From: Aminipila sp051883075
GTDB lineage: Bacteria > Bacillota > Clostridia > Peptostreptococcales > Anaerovoracaceae
Assembly (NCBI GenBank): GCA_051883075.1
Contig: JBJETA010000079.1
Location: 1 to 13,846 of the forward strand
Direction of reading: 5' to 3'
DNA length: 13,846 bases
Shown: piece by piece, positions 1 through 7,191 of the stretch
How positions within the stretch are numbered: position 1 is the stretch's first letter
Layout of the letters: each line of letters begins with the position of its first letter
Program-made: the position numbers and the translations under genes
Notes under the pieces: model-generated
Databases searched by the model: none
What the model was told of the DNA's origin: nothing
What the model saw: only the letters and a program-made list of their open reading frames with translations

Positions 1-50
1 CAACCCGATAATTTAGAGAGCTATTTCTCTAACCAACCCGATAATTTAGA
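1..50. repeat. Two direct copies of a 17-bp repeat, period 33, at the window edge
   Basis: The 17-base string CAACCCGATAATTTAGA occurs at 1-17 and again, identically, at 34-50, a period of 33. The intervening bases contain a 7-bp inverted repeat (TTAGAGA at 13-19, TCTCTAA at 26-32, 6-base loop). After the second copy, CTATCTTAAA at 51-60 resembles a shortened form of the inter-repeat sequence, so the array may be decaying at this side. It begins 15 bases past the ppdK stop and runs off the window, so more copies may lie outside. The hairpin has no following U-run and is not a convincing terminator. I do not recognise the repeat family. Confidence 0.6.
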
Positions 51-65
51 CTATCTTAAAACTCA

Positions 66-2702
66 TTATTCTTCAAGAGAAACTTCATTTCTAATTGATG
101 CCTGTGCGGCAGCAAGTCTGGCAACAGGTACTTTGTAAGGTGAGCATGAAACATAGTTAAGTCCTATCCTGTGACAGAAATCAATGGTTTCAGGTTCTCC
201 TCCCTGTTCACCGCAAATACCCAGTTTAATGTTGGAACGTGCAGCTTTTCCCTTTTCAGCCGCCATTTTTACAAGCACACCGACGCCGTTTTGATCCAGT
301 GAATGAAACGGGTCGCTTTCCAGAATCTTAAGTTCTTTGTATTCTCTGATATATTTAGCTGAATCATCTCTTGAAAATCCAAAGGTCATCTGGGTAAGAT
401 CATTTGTACCAAAGGAGAAAAACTCTGCTTCCTTTGCAATCTCATCAGCAACCAGAGCCGCCCTCGGGGTTTCAATCATCGTTCCGACAAAATACTTCAT
501 TTCAGCACCTGCAGCCTTGATACACCTTTCAGCAGTTTCCGTAACAACCTTCTTTACAAATTCCAACTCCTTTGCCATGCTTACAAGCGGAATCATAATT
601 TCCGGAGTTACATCCATATTCTTCTCCTGCTTTACCTCAAGTGCTGCCGTAATGATTGCCTCAGTCTGCATAGCCGCTATTTCAGGATATGTGACCGCAA
701 GTCTGCAGCCTCTGTGTCCAAGCATCGGATTCATTTCCTTCAAAGCCTCAATCTTTGTTTTCAGCACATCGTATGAAACATTCATTTTTTCGGCAAGCTC
801 GTGAATGTCGCTGTCCTCCGAAGGCAGGAATTCATGGAGAGGCGGATCAAGAAGCCTTATTGTAACCGGATACTCTCCCATTACTTCATATATTTCTTTA
901 AAGTCACCCTTCTGGAAAGGCATGATTTCCGCAAGAGCCTGTTTTCTCTCTTCTACATTTCCCGCAAGTATAAGCCTTCTAACAGCTCCGATTCTGCTCT
1001 TTTCAAAGAACATATGCTCAGTCCTGCAAAGACCTATGCCCTCTGCTCCGAAATCCAAAGCTATACGCGCATCTGACGGACTGTCAGCATTTGTTCTTAC
1101 CTTAAGGTCTCTTATATCATCAGCCCACTTCATAATGGTCGTAAAGTTTTCGGAAAGCGCAGGCACCTGTGTTTTAATATTTCCCAGGTATACACAGCCT
1201 TCAGTTCCGTCAAGGGAAATGCTGTCACCCTCATTGAGCAGGTTATCTTCAACTCTGAGCTGTCTTTTTTCATAATCTATTTTCAGGCTGTCACAACCTG
1301 AAACGCAGCAACGTCCCATACCTCTTGCAACTACTGCCGCATGTGATGTCATACCGCCTCTGGCAGTAAGTATTCCCTGAGCAGCCACCATTCCGGCTAA
1401 ATCCTCCGGTGAGGTTTCCTGCCTTACAAGAATAACCTTTTCTCCATTGTTTACAGCCTCCAGAGCTGCTTCCGCAGTAAAATAAAGCTTTCCCGATGCA
1501 GCTCCCGGCGATGCAGCAAGTCCTTTAGTCAGCAGCTGTGCATTTTTAAGTTCTTCTTCCGCAAATTCAGGATGAAGCAGCTGAGCTATCTGACCGGGCT
1601 CAAGTCTCATAACCGCCGTTTTTTTATCAATAAGCTTTTCGCCTTCCATATCAACGGCAATTTTTACCGCAGCCTTTGCAGTTCTTTTTCCCGTTCTGCA
1701 CTGCAGTATATAAAGTCTGTTCTTTTCGATGGTAAACTCAATGTCCTGCATATCAGTAAAGTGCTTTTCCAGAAGCTCCGCAATTTTTACGAAGTTTTCA
1801 TAAACCTCAGGAAAAATCACTTTCATTGCTGAGATAGGATGCGGTGTCCTGATTCCCGCTACCACGTCTTCACCCTGTGCATTTACCAGAAATTCACCGA
1901 ATATGCCCTTTTCACCGTCAATTGGATTTCTTGTAAACGCAACTCCGGTTCCTGAGCTCTCACCCATATTTCCGAATACCATGGACTGTATATTTACCGC
2001 CGTGCCCAGAGTATCGGGAATATCGTTAATTTTTCTGTAAAGTATAGCTCTTTCGTTATTCCATGAACGGAAAACAGCTTTTACAGCCTCGAGCAGCTGT
2101 TCTTCAGGGTTTTGTATAAATTCCTTTCCCGTTTCCCGTTTCACAAGCTGTTTATACCCGTTTATAATCTCCAGGAGATCATCTTCTTTAAGTTCTACAT
2201 CAAATCTGCAGTTTTTTTCTGTCTTTTTCGCCTCAAAAATGCTGTCAAATTTTTCAGGTTCGATTTCCAGAACAACGTCACCGAACATCTGGATGAAACG
2301 CCTGTAGCTGTCATATGCAAAACGCTTATTTCCCGTCAGTACAGCCAGTCCCTCTACAGTTTCATCATTTAAGCCCAAATTTAGTATTGTGTCCATCATT
2401 CCCGGCATGGAGATGACAGAGCCCGAACGTACAGAAACCAGCAGAGGATTTGAGGCATCTCCGAAGCTTTTATCCGTAACGTGCTCAAGTTCCGCAAGCT
2501 TCTCAAAAATCTGCCCTCTTATCTCATCATCTACTATGCATTCTTCATCATAATACTTTCTGCAAGCTTCTGTTGTTACGGTAAAACCGAAGGGAACCGG
2601 CAGTCCGATAACTGTCATTTCAGCCAGATTTGCTCCTTTTCCCCCCAGAATATTTCTCATATCCTTTGAGCCTTCATTAAACGAGTAAACAAACTTTCCC
2701 AT
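66..2702 (-). CDS. ppdK: Pyruvate, phosphate dikinase (PPDK)
   Basis: Cytosolic enzyme that reversibly interconverts pyruvate + ATP + Pi and PEP + AMP + PPi; in anaerobes it often works in glycolysis or PEP supply. Numbered from the chosen start: N-terminal ATP-grasp nucleotide-binding domain (about 1-340, with GGKGANLAEM near 20 and VSVRSGS near 89), the central phosphohistidine swivel domain with GGMTSHAAVVARG and catalytic His454, then the C-terminal PEP/pyruvate TIM barrel (about 530-875) with GLCRTEHMF, MIETPRAAL, SFGTNDLTQ and the ICGEQGG catalytic Cys830. The well-studied C. symbiosum enzyme (874 aa) has His455 and Cys831, so the match is near register-perfect. Length is 878 aa. The frame opens at 2729, but ATG at 2702 has a purine-rich GAGAGA about 8 bases upstream and matches family starts. 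It begins 36 bases after glyS, suggesting co-transcription. The PPDK regulatory protein gene is not in this window. Confidence 0.97.
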   Translation of the reverse strand: MGKFVYSFNEGSKDMRNILGGKGANLAEMTVIGLPVPFGFTVTTEACRKYYDEECIVDDEIRGQIFEKLAELEHVTDKSFGDASNPLLVSVRSGSVISMPGMMDTILNLGLNDETVEGLAVLTGNKRFAYDSYRRFIQMFGDVVLEIEPEKFDSIFEAKKTEKNCRFDVELKEDDLLEIINGYKQLVKRETGKEFIQNPEEQLLEAVKAVFRSWNNERAILYRKINDIPDTLGTAVNIQSMVFGNMGESSGTGVAFTRNPIDGEKGIFGEFLVNAQGEDVVAGIRTPHPISAMKVIFPEVYENFVKIAELLEKHFTDMQDIEFTIEKNRLYILQCRTGKRTAKAAVKIAVDMEGEKLIDKKTAVMRLEPGQIAQLLHPEFAEEELKNAQLLTKGLAASPGAASGKLYFTAEAALEAVNNGEKVILVRQETSPEDLAGMVAAQGILTARGGMTSHAAVVARGMGRCCVSGCDSLKIDYEKRQLRVEDNLLNEGDSISLDGTEGCVYLGNIKTQVPALSENFTTIMKWADDIRDLKVRTNADSPSDARIALDFGAEGIGLCRTEHMFFEKSRIGAVRRLILAGNVEERKQALAEIMPFQKGDFKEIYEVMGEYPVTIRLLDPPLHEFLPSEDSDIHELAEKMNVSYDVLKTKIEALKEMNPMLGHRGCRLAVTYPEIAAMQTEAIITAALEVKQEKNMDVTPEIMIPLVSMAKELEFVKKVVTETAERCIKAAGAEMKYFVGTMIETPRAALVADEIAKEAEFFSFGTNDLTQMTFGFSRDDSAKYIREYKELKILESDPFHSLDQNGVGVLVKMAAEKGKAARSNIKLGICGEQGGEPETIDFCHRIGLNYVSCSPYKVPVARLAAAQASIRNEVSLEE

Positions 2703-2738
2703 AACATTCATCTCTCTTTTCAATATCACGAAGAACGG

Positions 2739-4142
2739 TTAGAATGCCATTCTTTCCTCGATGTATTGTCTTACCTCCGAAACAGGTATTCTAACCTGCT
2801 CCATGGTATCTCTGTCTCTTACTGTAACGCATCCATCGTTTTCTGTATCAAAGTCAACACAAATACTGAACGGAGTACCTATTTCATCTTCTCTTCTGTA
2901 TCTCTTACCGATTGAACCTGCTTCGTCGTAATCAACCATGAAATACTTTGAAAGTTCTTCATATATAGGCTGTGCAACAGGCGCAAGCTTCTTTGCAAGA
3001 GGCAGTACTGCAGCCTTGAACGGTGCAAGTGCAGGGTGGAATCTCAACACAACTCTCACATCTTCCTTACCGTTTGCATCTGTAAGCACTTCTTCATCAT
3101 AAGCTTCACATAAGAAAGCAAGAGTAACTCTGTCAGCACCCAGTGACGGTTCTATGCAGTAAGGAATATACTTTTCATTTGTTTCAGGATCATTGTAGTT
3201 AAAGTCCTGACCCGAATGTTCTTTGTGCTGTTTAAGGTCAAAATCAGTTCTGTCGGCAATGCCCCATAGTTCACCCCATCCGAATGGGAACAGATACTCA
3301 ATATCTGTAGTAGCATTGCTGTAATGTGATAATTCTTCCTTTTCATGGTCTCTCAGTCTGAAGTGTTCTTCATTCATGTTAAGAGCAATAAGGAAGTTCT
3401 TGCAGTAATCCTTCCAGTAAGCAAACCACTCTAAGTCTGTACCCGGTTTGCAGAAAAATTCAAGCTCCATCTGTTCAAATTCTCTTGTTCTGAAAGTGAA
3501 GTTGCCCGGAGTGATTTCATTTCTGAATGATTTACCAATCTGTGCAATACCAAAAGGAATCTTCTTTCTTGAAGTTCTCTGTACATTCTTAAAGTTTACA
3601 AAGATACCCTGTGCAGTTTCAGGTCTTAAGAATATTTCAGCCTTTGAGTCCTCTGTAACACCCTGGAATGTCTTAAACATAAGATTGAACTGTCTGATAT
3701 TTGTAAATTCAGTCTTTCCGCATTCAGGACATTTAATACCCTGCTCAGCTATGTAGCCTTCAAGCTTTTCATTGCTCCATCCGTCTACATTCTGAACCTC
3801 CATGCCCTGTTCCTTCATATATTCTTCAATCAGCTTGTCTGCCCTGAATCTTGCCTTGCAGCTCTTGCAGTCAATAAGCGGATCCGCAAAGCCTCCAACA
3901 TGACCTGATGCAACCCATGTTTTAGGATTCATAAGAATAGCCGCATCAAGACCTACGTTGTACTTTGATTCCTGCACAAACTTTTTCCACCATGCTTTTT
4001 TTACATTGTTCTTAAGTTCAACACCTATAGGACCGTAATCCCATGTGTTGGCAAGACCTCCGTATATTTCCGAACCCGGATAGACAAAGCCTCTGTTCTT
4101 TGCTAATGCCACAATTTTTTCCATTGTAATTTCTTTAGCCAT
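2739..4142 (-). CDS. glyS: Glycyl-tRNA synthetase, single-chain alpha2 type
   Basis: Class II aminoacyl-tRNA synthetase that charges tRNA-Gly in the cytosol. It is the homodimeric type in one chain of 467 aa, not the separate GlyQ/GlyS alpha-beta type of B. subtilis. Numbered from the chosen start: N-terminal KNRGFVYPGSEIYGG near 15-29 and DYGPIGVELK; four cysteines in CKSC (92-95) and CPEC (138-141) that probably bind zinc in the insertion; LRPETAQGIF near 172; motif 2 FRNEITPGN...FRTREF (about 206-222); motif 3 GADRVTLAFL (335-344); C-terminal anticodon-binding domain (about 365-467) with YRREDEIGTPFSI. The frame opens at 4160, but ATG at 4142 is preceded by GGTGGG about 10 bases upstream and gives the usual N-terminus. 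A terminator separates it from the upstream gene. The upstream gap is too short for a glycine T-box leader, which many Firmicutes glyRS genes have. ppdK follows 36 bases later. Confidence 0.97.
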   Translation of the reverse strand: MAKEITMEKIVALAKNRGFVYPGSEIYGGLANTWDYGPIGVELKNNVKKAWWKKFVQESKYNVGLDAAILMNPKTWVASGHVGGFADPLIDCKSCKARFRADKLIEEYMKEQGMEVQNVDGWSNEKLEGYIAEQGIKCPECGKTEFTNIRQFNLMFKTFQGVTEDSKAEIFLRPETAQGIFVNFKNVQRTSRKKIPFGIAQIGKSFRNEITPGNFTFRTREFEQMELEFFCKPGTDLEWFAYWKDYCKNFLIALNMNEEHFRLRDHEKEELSHYSNATTDIEYLFPFGWGELWGIADRTDFDLKQHKEHSGQDFNYNDPETNEKYIPYCIEPSLGADRVTLAFLCEAYDEEVLTDANGKEDVRVVLRFHPALAPFKAAVLPLAKKLAPVAQPIYEELSKYFMVDYDEAGSIGKRYRREDEIGTPFSICVDFDTENDGCVTVRDRDTMEQVRIPVSEVRQYIEERMAF

Positions 4143-4175
4143 ATTTACTTTTCCCACCATTCATTAAAAAATTTT

Positions 4176-4184
4176 ATTTTATCA
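4176..4184 (-). promoter_or_regulatory. Candidate extended -10 promoter for glyS
   Basis: On the minus strand TGATAAAAT at 4184-4176 resembles an extended -10 element (TGn plus TAAAAT, five of six matches to TATAAT). It lies just after the terminator of the preceding gene and about 34 bases before the glyS start. No convincing -35 is present, because the position falls in the terminator hairpin. It is the best candidate in a 112-base gap, but the region is so AT-rich that chance is a real possibility. Confidence 0.3.
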
Positions 4185-4188
4185 ATAT

Positions 4189-4217
4189 CCAAAAAACGAG
4201 CATAGCTCGTTTTTCGG
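4189..4217 (-). terminator. Rho-independent terminator after the DUF4342 gene
   Basis: Read on the minus strand, a 13-bp stem (CCGAAAAACGAGC with GCTCGTTTTTTGG, one G-U pair) closes a 3-base TAT loop. The stem's 3' arm carries six consecutive T, and the following sequence is AT-rich. It begins about 37 bases past the DUF4342 stop and probably ends the long yqfC-to-DUF4342 transcript, leaving glyS-ppdK as a separate or read-through unit. Confidence 0.75.
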
Positions 4218-4254
4218 ATTTTTAACAATTCAGTTAAAGCTGTATTTTTACGCT

Positions 4255-4947
4255 TTATTTTTCTTCTTCTTCACAGCAGCAGCCGCATGATTCTGTTTCT
4301 TCTTCACAGCAACCGCAGTCACATGTATCTTCTGTATCGCAGCAGCATTCATCATCACAACAGCATTCATCATCACAACAGCATTCATCATCGCAGCAGC
4401 AGCCATCGTTTTCTTCCTCATCCTGCTTAACCTTGTTCAGGGCTTCAGCAGTCTTTTCCTTTACATTATTGTAAACTTCGGAACCCCTTACCTTTACTTC
4501 CTCTGCAATAACTGAGCCCTTTTCCACAATATCACCGAGAGTATCATTTGCCATTTCACTTATATCAAGTATAGCTCCGTCTTCCTTTATAATCTCTATG
4601 GTGCATTTTGTTCCGAAAGCAGCAATAACACCGGCAATCATAGCCCATGGAGCTATAACGGTTCCAAGGATGCCGATATTTACAGGCAGATTCAAAACAA
4701 TCTCCTCATCCTTCTTGATGATAATCTTGGAAACATTACCCTTCTTAACAATCTCCTTGATTTTCTCAACAATCTGCAGACCGCCTTCCGAAAATCTTGA
4801 CTTTCCGCCTTCGTCGATTGATTCTTCAATATCAATAATAGCATCAACCACACTTCCGCCTGCGGCTTCCAATGCTTCCTTCGCTTCCTTGTAGCTGACT
4901 CCTGTTCTGTCTTTCACAAGTTCAATCTTTTCTAAAGTAATCTCCAT
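4255..4947 (-). CDS. DUF4342 protein with UBA-like N-terminus and a cysteine-rich acidic tail
   Basis: No experimentally known function that I can name. Numbered from the chosen start (230 aa): residues 1-43 look like a UBA/NAC-type three-helix domain (EKIELVKDRTGVSYKEAKEA, then GGSVVDAI); about 73-118 is the DUF4342 core, with NVSKIIIKKDEEIVLNLP followed by a hydrophobic stretch (about 88-112, NIGILGTVIAPWAMIAG) that could touch or cross a membrane; about 125-178 is a predicted charged helix; 181-230 is a tail with 20 Cys and 22 Asp/Glu in 50 residues, with CCCDDE repeated three times. The tail looks like a metal-binding, metallothionein-like segment, but this is inference; it has no His or aromatic residue. 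A GTG at 4965 could extend the frame, but ATG 4947 has a strong AGGGAGGT five bases upstream. It starts 17 bases after the recO stop and ends at a terminator, so it is the last gene of that operon. Confidence 0.85.
   Translation of the reverse strand: MEITLEKIELVKDRTGVSYKEAKEALEAAGGSVVDAIIDIEESIDEGGKSRFSEGGLQIVEKIKEIVKKGNVSKIIIKKDEEIVLNLPVNIGILGTVIAPWAMIAGVIAAFGTKCTIEIIKEDGAILDISEMANDTLGDIVEKGSVIAEEVKVRGSEVYNNVKEKTAEALNKVKQDEEENDGCCCDDECCCDDECCCDDECCCDTEDTCDCGCCEEETESCGCCCEEEEK
4343..4396 (-). repeat. Three tandem 18-bp units encoding CCCDDE repeats
   Basis: On the plus strand CAGCATTCATCATCACAA occurs at 4343-4360 and identically at 4361-4378. A third unit at 4379-4396 differs at two positions. 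The repeat is in frame within the DUF4342 gene and encodes the six-residue Cys/Asp/Glu unit. The identity of two copies, including third codon positions, points to recent duplication or slippage, so copy number may vary between strains. Confidence 0.9.
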
Positions 4948-4964
4948 AATATACCTCCCTAACA

Positions 4965-5717
4965 CTATTCAATCAGAAAACTCTCGCTCTTCAGCCCGCC
5001 TATATCAAGATGATACCTTAGCCAGCTCTGCATAATTTTTTTCAGAGCCTGCTGTGTATGTTCATTTAAAGCCAGATTTTCCAGCCGCTTAAGCGGATTT
5101 GACAAAATATAGCTTATCACATCTATGATACCAAAATCCAAGCCATAAATCAACGTTTCGTTGACATTACCTCTCAGTTTATTCAAACAATTCCCACAAA
5201 TAACACCGCCCTCACTTACGGCAAACTTTTCCAAATGCTCCTTTGAACCGCAGACCACGCATTTTTTTATTTCGGGCTCCAGTCCTATGCATCTCAAGGC
5301 TTTAAGCTGATATCCCAGGGCAAGCGTCGCATACTTTCCTTTTCTTTCCTCCAATGCCTCAAAGAATTCAAGCAGCAGATTAAAAAGCTGCGGTGCCCGT
5401 TCATTTTCAGGCAGAATCTTATCTGTAAATTCCAGTATGTAAGAAGCATACATATACTTATCTACGTCTTCTCCTATCCTGTAAAAGCTCTTTTTGACCT
5501 CTGCACTGCTTATGTTATAGCTGTCACGGTTTTTATAGATTTCAAACCGGCTGTAAGCAAAGGGCTGCAAAGCCAGATTCGTCTTTTTCCTGCCCTTTTC
5601 GTTTATGCTTGTGCCCGCACTTATTTTTCCGTATTTAAGTGTGAACACAACAAGCATTTTCCTTCCGTCAGGCATTTTTATATTTTTTAAAACAACACCT
5701 TCCGTATCTGTATACAT
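4965..5717 (-). CDS. recO: DNA repair protein RecO
   Basis: Recombination mediator of the RecFOR pathway: anneals single-stranded DNA and, with RecR, loads RecA onto SSB-coated DNA. At 250 aa it has family length. N-terminal OB-fold about 1-80 (TEGVVLKNI..., then GRKMLVVFTLKYGKIS), a helical middle (about 85-145, with YILEFTDKILPENE and LGYQLKALRCIGLEP), and a four-cysteine zinc site in CVVC (153-156) and CGNC (174-177). ATG at 5717 lies 13 bases after the era stop with only a weak AGG upstream, so translation is probably coupled to era. The short gene yqzL found between era and recO in B. subtilis is absent. Era-RecO adjacency is common in Firmicutes. Confidence 0.93.
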   Translation of the reverse strand: MYTDTEGVVLKNIKMPDGRKMLVVFTLKYGKISAGTSINEKGRKKTNLALQPFAYSRFEIYKNRDSYNISSAEVKKSFYRIGEDVDKYMYASYILEFTDKILPENERAPQLFNLLLEFFEALEERKGKYATLALGYQLKALRCIGLEPEIKKCVVCGSKEHLEKFAVSEGGVICGNCLNKLRGNVNETLIYGLDFGIIDVISYILSNPLKRLENLALNEHTQQALKKIMQSWLRYHLDIGGLKSESFLIE

Positions 5718-5730
5718 AAATAATTATTAC

Positions 5731-6636
5731 CTATTCCTTGTTGTTATATCCAAAGTTTGACAGGGCAAAATCGCTGTCCCTCCAGTTTTCCTTCACCTTC
5801 ACCCAAAGTTCAAGGAAAACCTTGGTTCCCAGAAGTGCTTCTATTTCTTCTCTTGAGCTTTTTCCTATGCCCTTCAGCTTCTTTCCGCCTTTTCCGATAA
5901 TGATTCCCTTGTGGGACTTTCTCTCACAGTAGATAACGGCACCGATTTTTGTAAGATTTCCCGACTCCTTGTAGCTTTCTATCTCCACTGCGATGCCGTG
6001 CGGCACCTCCTGTTCAAGATACAGAAGCGCCTTCTCCCTGATGATTTCACTGACAATAAATCTTTCCGGATGGTCTGTAACCATGTCCGCAGGAAAATAC
6101 ATAGGTCCTTCCTCAAGAAGTCCGCTTACCTCTTTTAAAATAACATCAACATTTTTTCCCTGCAGGGCCGATGCTCCGAATATGGCCTTAAACATGCCCG
6201 TTTCGCTGTACTCATTAAATATCCTAAGATATTTTTCAGGCTCCAGCTTGTCTATCTTGTTAATGACCAGAATCTTAGGTGTGTCAACTTCTTTAAGCAG
6301 ATCCAGAATATATCTGTCACCCGTTCCTGAAGCAAGCTCATCATCAACGATAAGAATGATAACCTCAACCTCTTTAAATGTGCTGACAGCCATACCGGTC
6401 ATATAGTCACCCAGCTTGTTCTTAGGCTTGTGAATGCCCGGCGTATCTATGAAAATCATCTGAACATCATCTTCATCTTCATTTTCCGCAAAATGTGTAT
6501 AAATACCTCTTATGCTGTTTCTTGTCGTCTGGGGCTTATCTGTAGTTATCGATATCTTTTCACCCAGAATAGCATTCATTAAAGTTGATTTTCCAACATT
6601 TGGTCTTCCTATTATTCCAATAAATCCTGATTTCAA
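5731..6636 (-). CDS. era: GTPase Era, TTG start
   Basis: Essential GTPase that binds the 3' end of 16S rRNA and checks 30S subunit maturation. At 301 aa it is complete: G1 GRPNVGKST (10-18), switch I region with KPQTTRN (34-40), G3 DTPG (64-67), G4 NKID (126-129), G5 SAL (156-158), then the conserved ERFIVSEIIREK (191-202) and a KH domain with GIIIGKGGKKLKGIG (244-258) and ENWRDSD (283-289). The start is TTG: an in-frame stop two codons upstream rules out a longer form, and AGGAG sits 7 bases before it. A short acidic run, ENEDEDD (51-57), sits between switch I and G3 where many Era proteins have a shorter loop. It follows ybeY by 50 bases; dgkA and cdd, which separate the two in B. subtilis, are missing. 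Confidence 0.96.
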   Translation of the reverse strand: MKSGFIGIIGRPNVGKSTLMNAILGEKISITTDKPQTTRNSIRGIYTHFAENEDEDDVQMIFIDTPGIHKPKNKLGDYMTGMAVSTFKEVEVIILIVDDELASGTGDRYILDLLKEVDTPKILVINKIDKLEPEKYLRIFNEYSETGMFKAIFGASALQGKNVDVILKEVSGLLEEGPMYFPADMVTDHPERFIVSEIIREKALLYLEQEVPHGIAVEIESYKESGNLTKIGAVIYCERKSHKGIIIGKGGKKLKGIGKSSREEIEALLGTKVFLELWVKVKENWRDSDFALSNFGYNNKE

Positions 6637-6643
6637 ATCTTAT

Positions 6644-6648
6644 CTCCT
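6644..6648 (-). promoter_or_regulatory. Shine-Dalgarno site that fixes the era TTG start
   Basis: AGGAG on the minus strand lies 7 bases before TTG at 6636. Because an in-frame TAA lies between this site and the start, TTG is the first possible start and this site explains how it is used. Confidence 0.8.
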
Positions 6649-6686
6649 GTTCCTGTAATGATATTTTAAAGGTAAAACGGTCCGAG

Positions 6687-7139
6687 CTATCTTTCTACAC
6701 CTATTTTGCTCATAATAAGCTCTTCCTTTTCCCTCATTTCGGCCTTTTCATCCTCTTCCATGTGGTCATACCCAAGGAGATGGAATATGCTGTGTACAAA
6801 CAGATAAACCAGTTCTCTTTCCGGTGAATGTCCGAAATCATCTGCCTGAAGAAGCGCCTGCTCCGGACAGATGACTACATCTCCGATACACACTTCTCCC
6901 TCTTCCGGAAGGTCATTGAGATCCTCATACTGTGGAAAAGACAGAACATCCGTAACCCTGTCCACTCCTCTGTACTCTTTATTAAGTGCATGGATTTCCT
7001 CTTCGTCTACAAAGGTTACGCTTACTACTACATTTTCCGGATTTATGCCTTCTTCTATTACACAAAGTTCCCCTGCCTTAATCATTTTGTCAACCACAGC
7101 TTGTCCCGGCATTCTTTCTTCACTAAAAATTATGTTCAT
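6687..7139 (-). CDS. ybeY: Endoribonuclease YbeY (rRNA maturation factor)
   Basis: Zinc-dependent single-strand RNase of the UPF0054 family, needed for 16S rRNA 3' end maturation and 70S quality control. At 150 aa from the chosen start it has family length. Key features: RGVDRVTDVLSFP near 57-69, GDVVICPEQA near 86-95, and the metal-binding H-x3-H-x5-H motif HSIFHLLGYDH (His116, His120, His126). The frame opens at a GTG (7148), but ATG at 7139 gives the usual N-terminus (MNIIF), with GAGGTGGAGG just upstream. It sits between phoH and era, the conserved setting; PhoH and YbeY are linked in many genomes. The gene for the membrane HD phosphodiesterase PgpH/YqfF, usually between phoH and ybeY in Firmicutes, is absent. 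Confidence 0.96.
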   Translation of the reverse strand: MNIIFSEERMPGQAVVDKMIKAGELCVIEEGINPENVVVSVTFVDEEEIHALNKEYRGVDRVTDVLSFPQYEDLNDLPEEGEVCIGDVVICPEQALLQADDFGHSPERELVYLFVHSIFHLLGYDHMEEDEKAEMREKEELIMSKIGVER

Positions 7140-7191
7140 ATCCTCCACCTCACTGCAAAATTACACCTTTATCTTATATAATATTTACACA

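Noticed and set aside
13..32. ppdK terminator hairpin
   Set aside because: The 7-bp stem is not followed by a T-run on the minus strand.
1..50. CRISPR array
   Set aside because: Only two copies, a 17-base repeat and a 16-base spacer; too short for known systems, and no cas gene is present.
337..1275. Overlapping plus-strand open frames opposite ppdK
   Set aside because: They are shadows of a clearly conserved minus-strand gene; their translations show no recognisable domain.
4255..4410. Cysteine-rich tail as an out-of-frame artefact of the repeat
   Set aside because: The 18-bp unit is a multiple of three, the frame joins the conserved upstream domain without a break, and the stop precedes a terminator.
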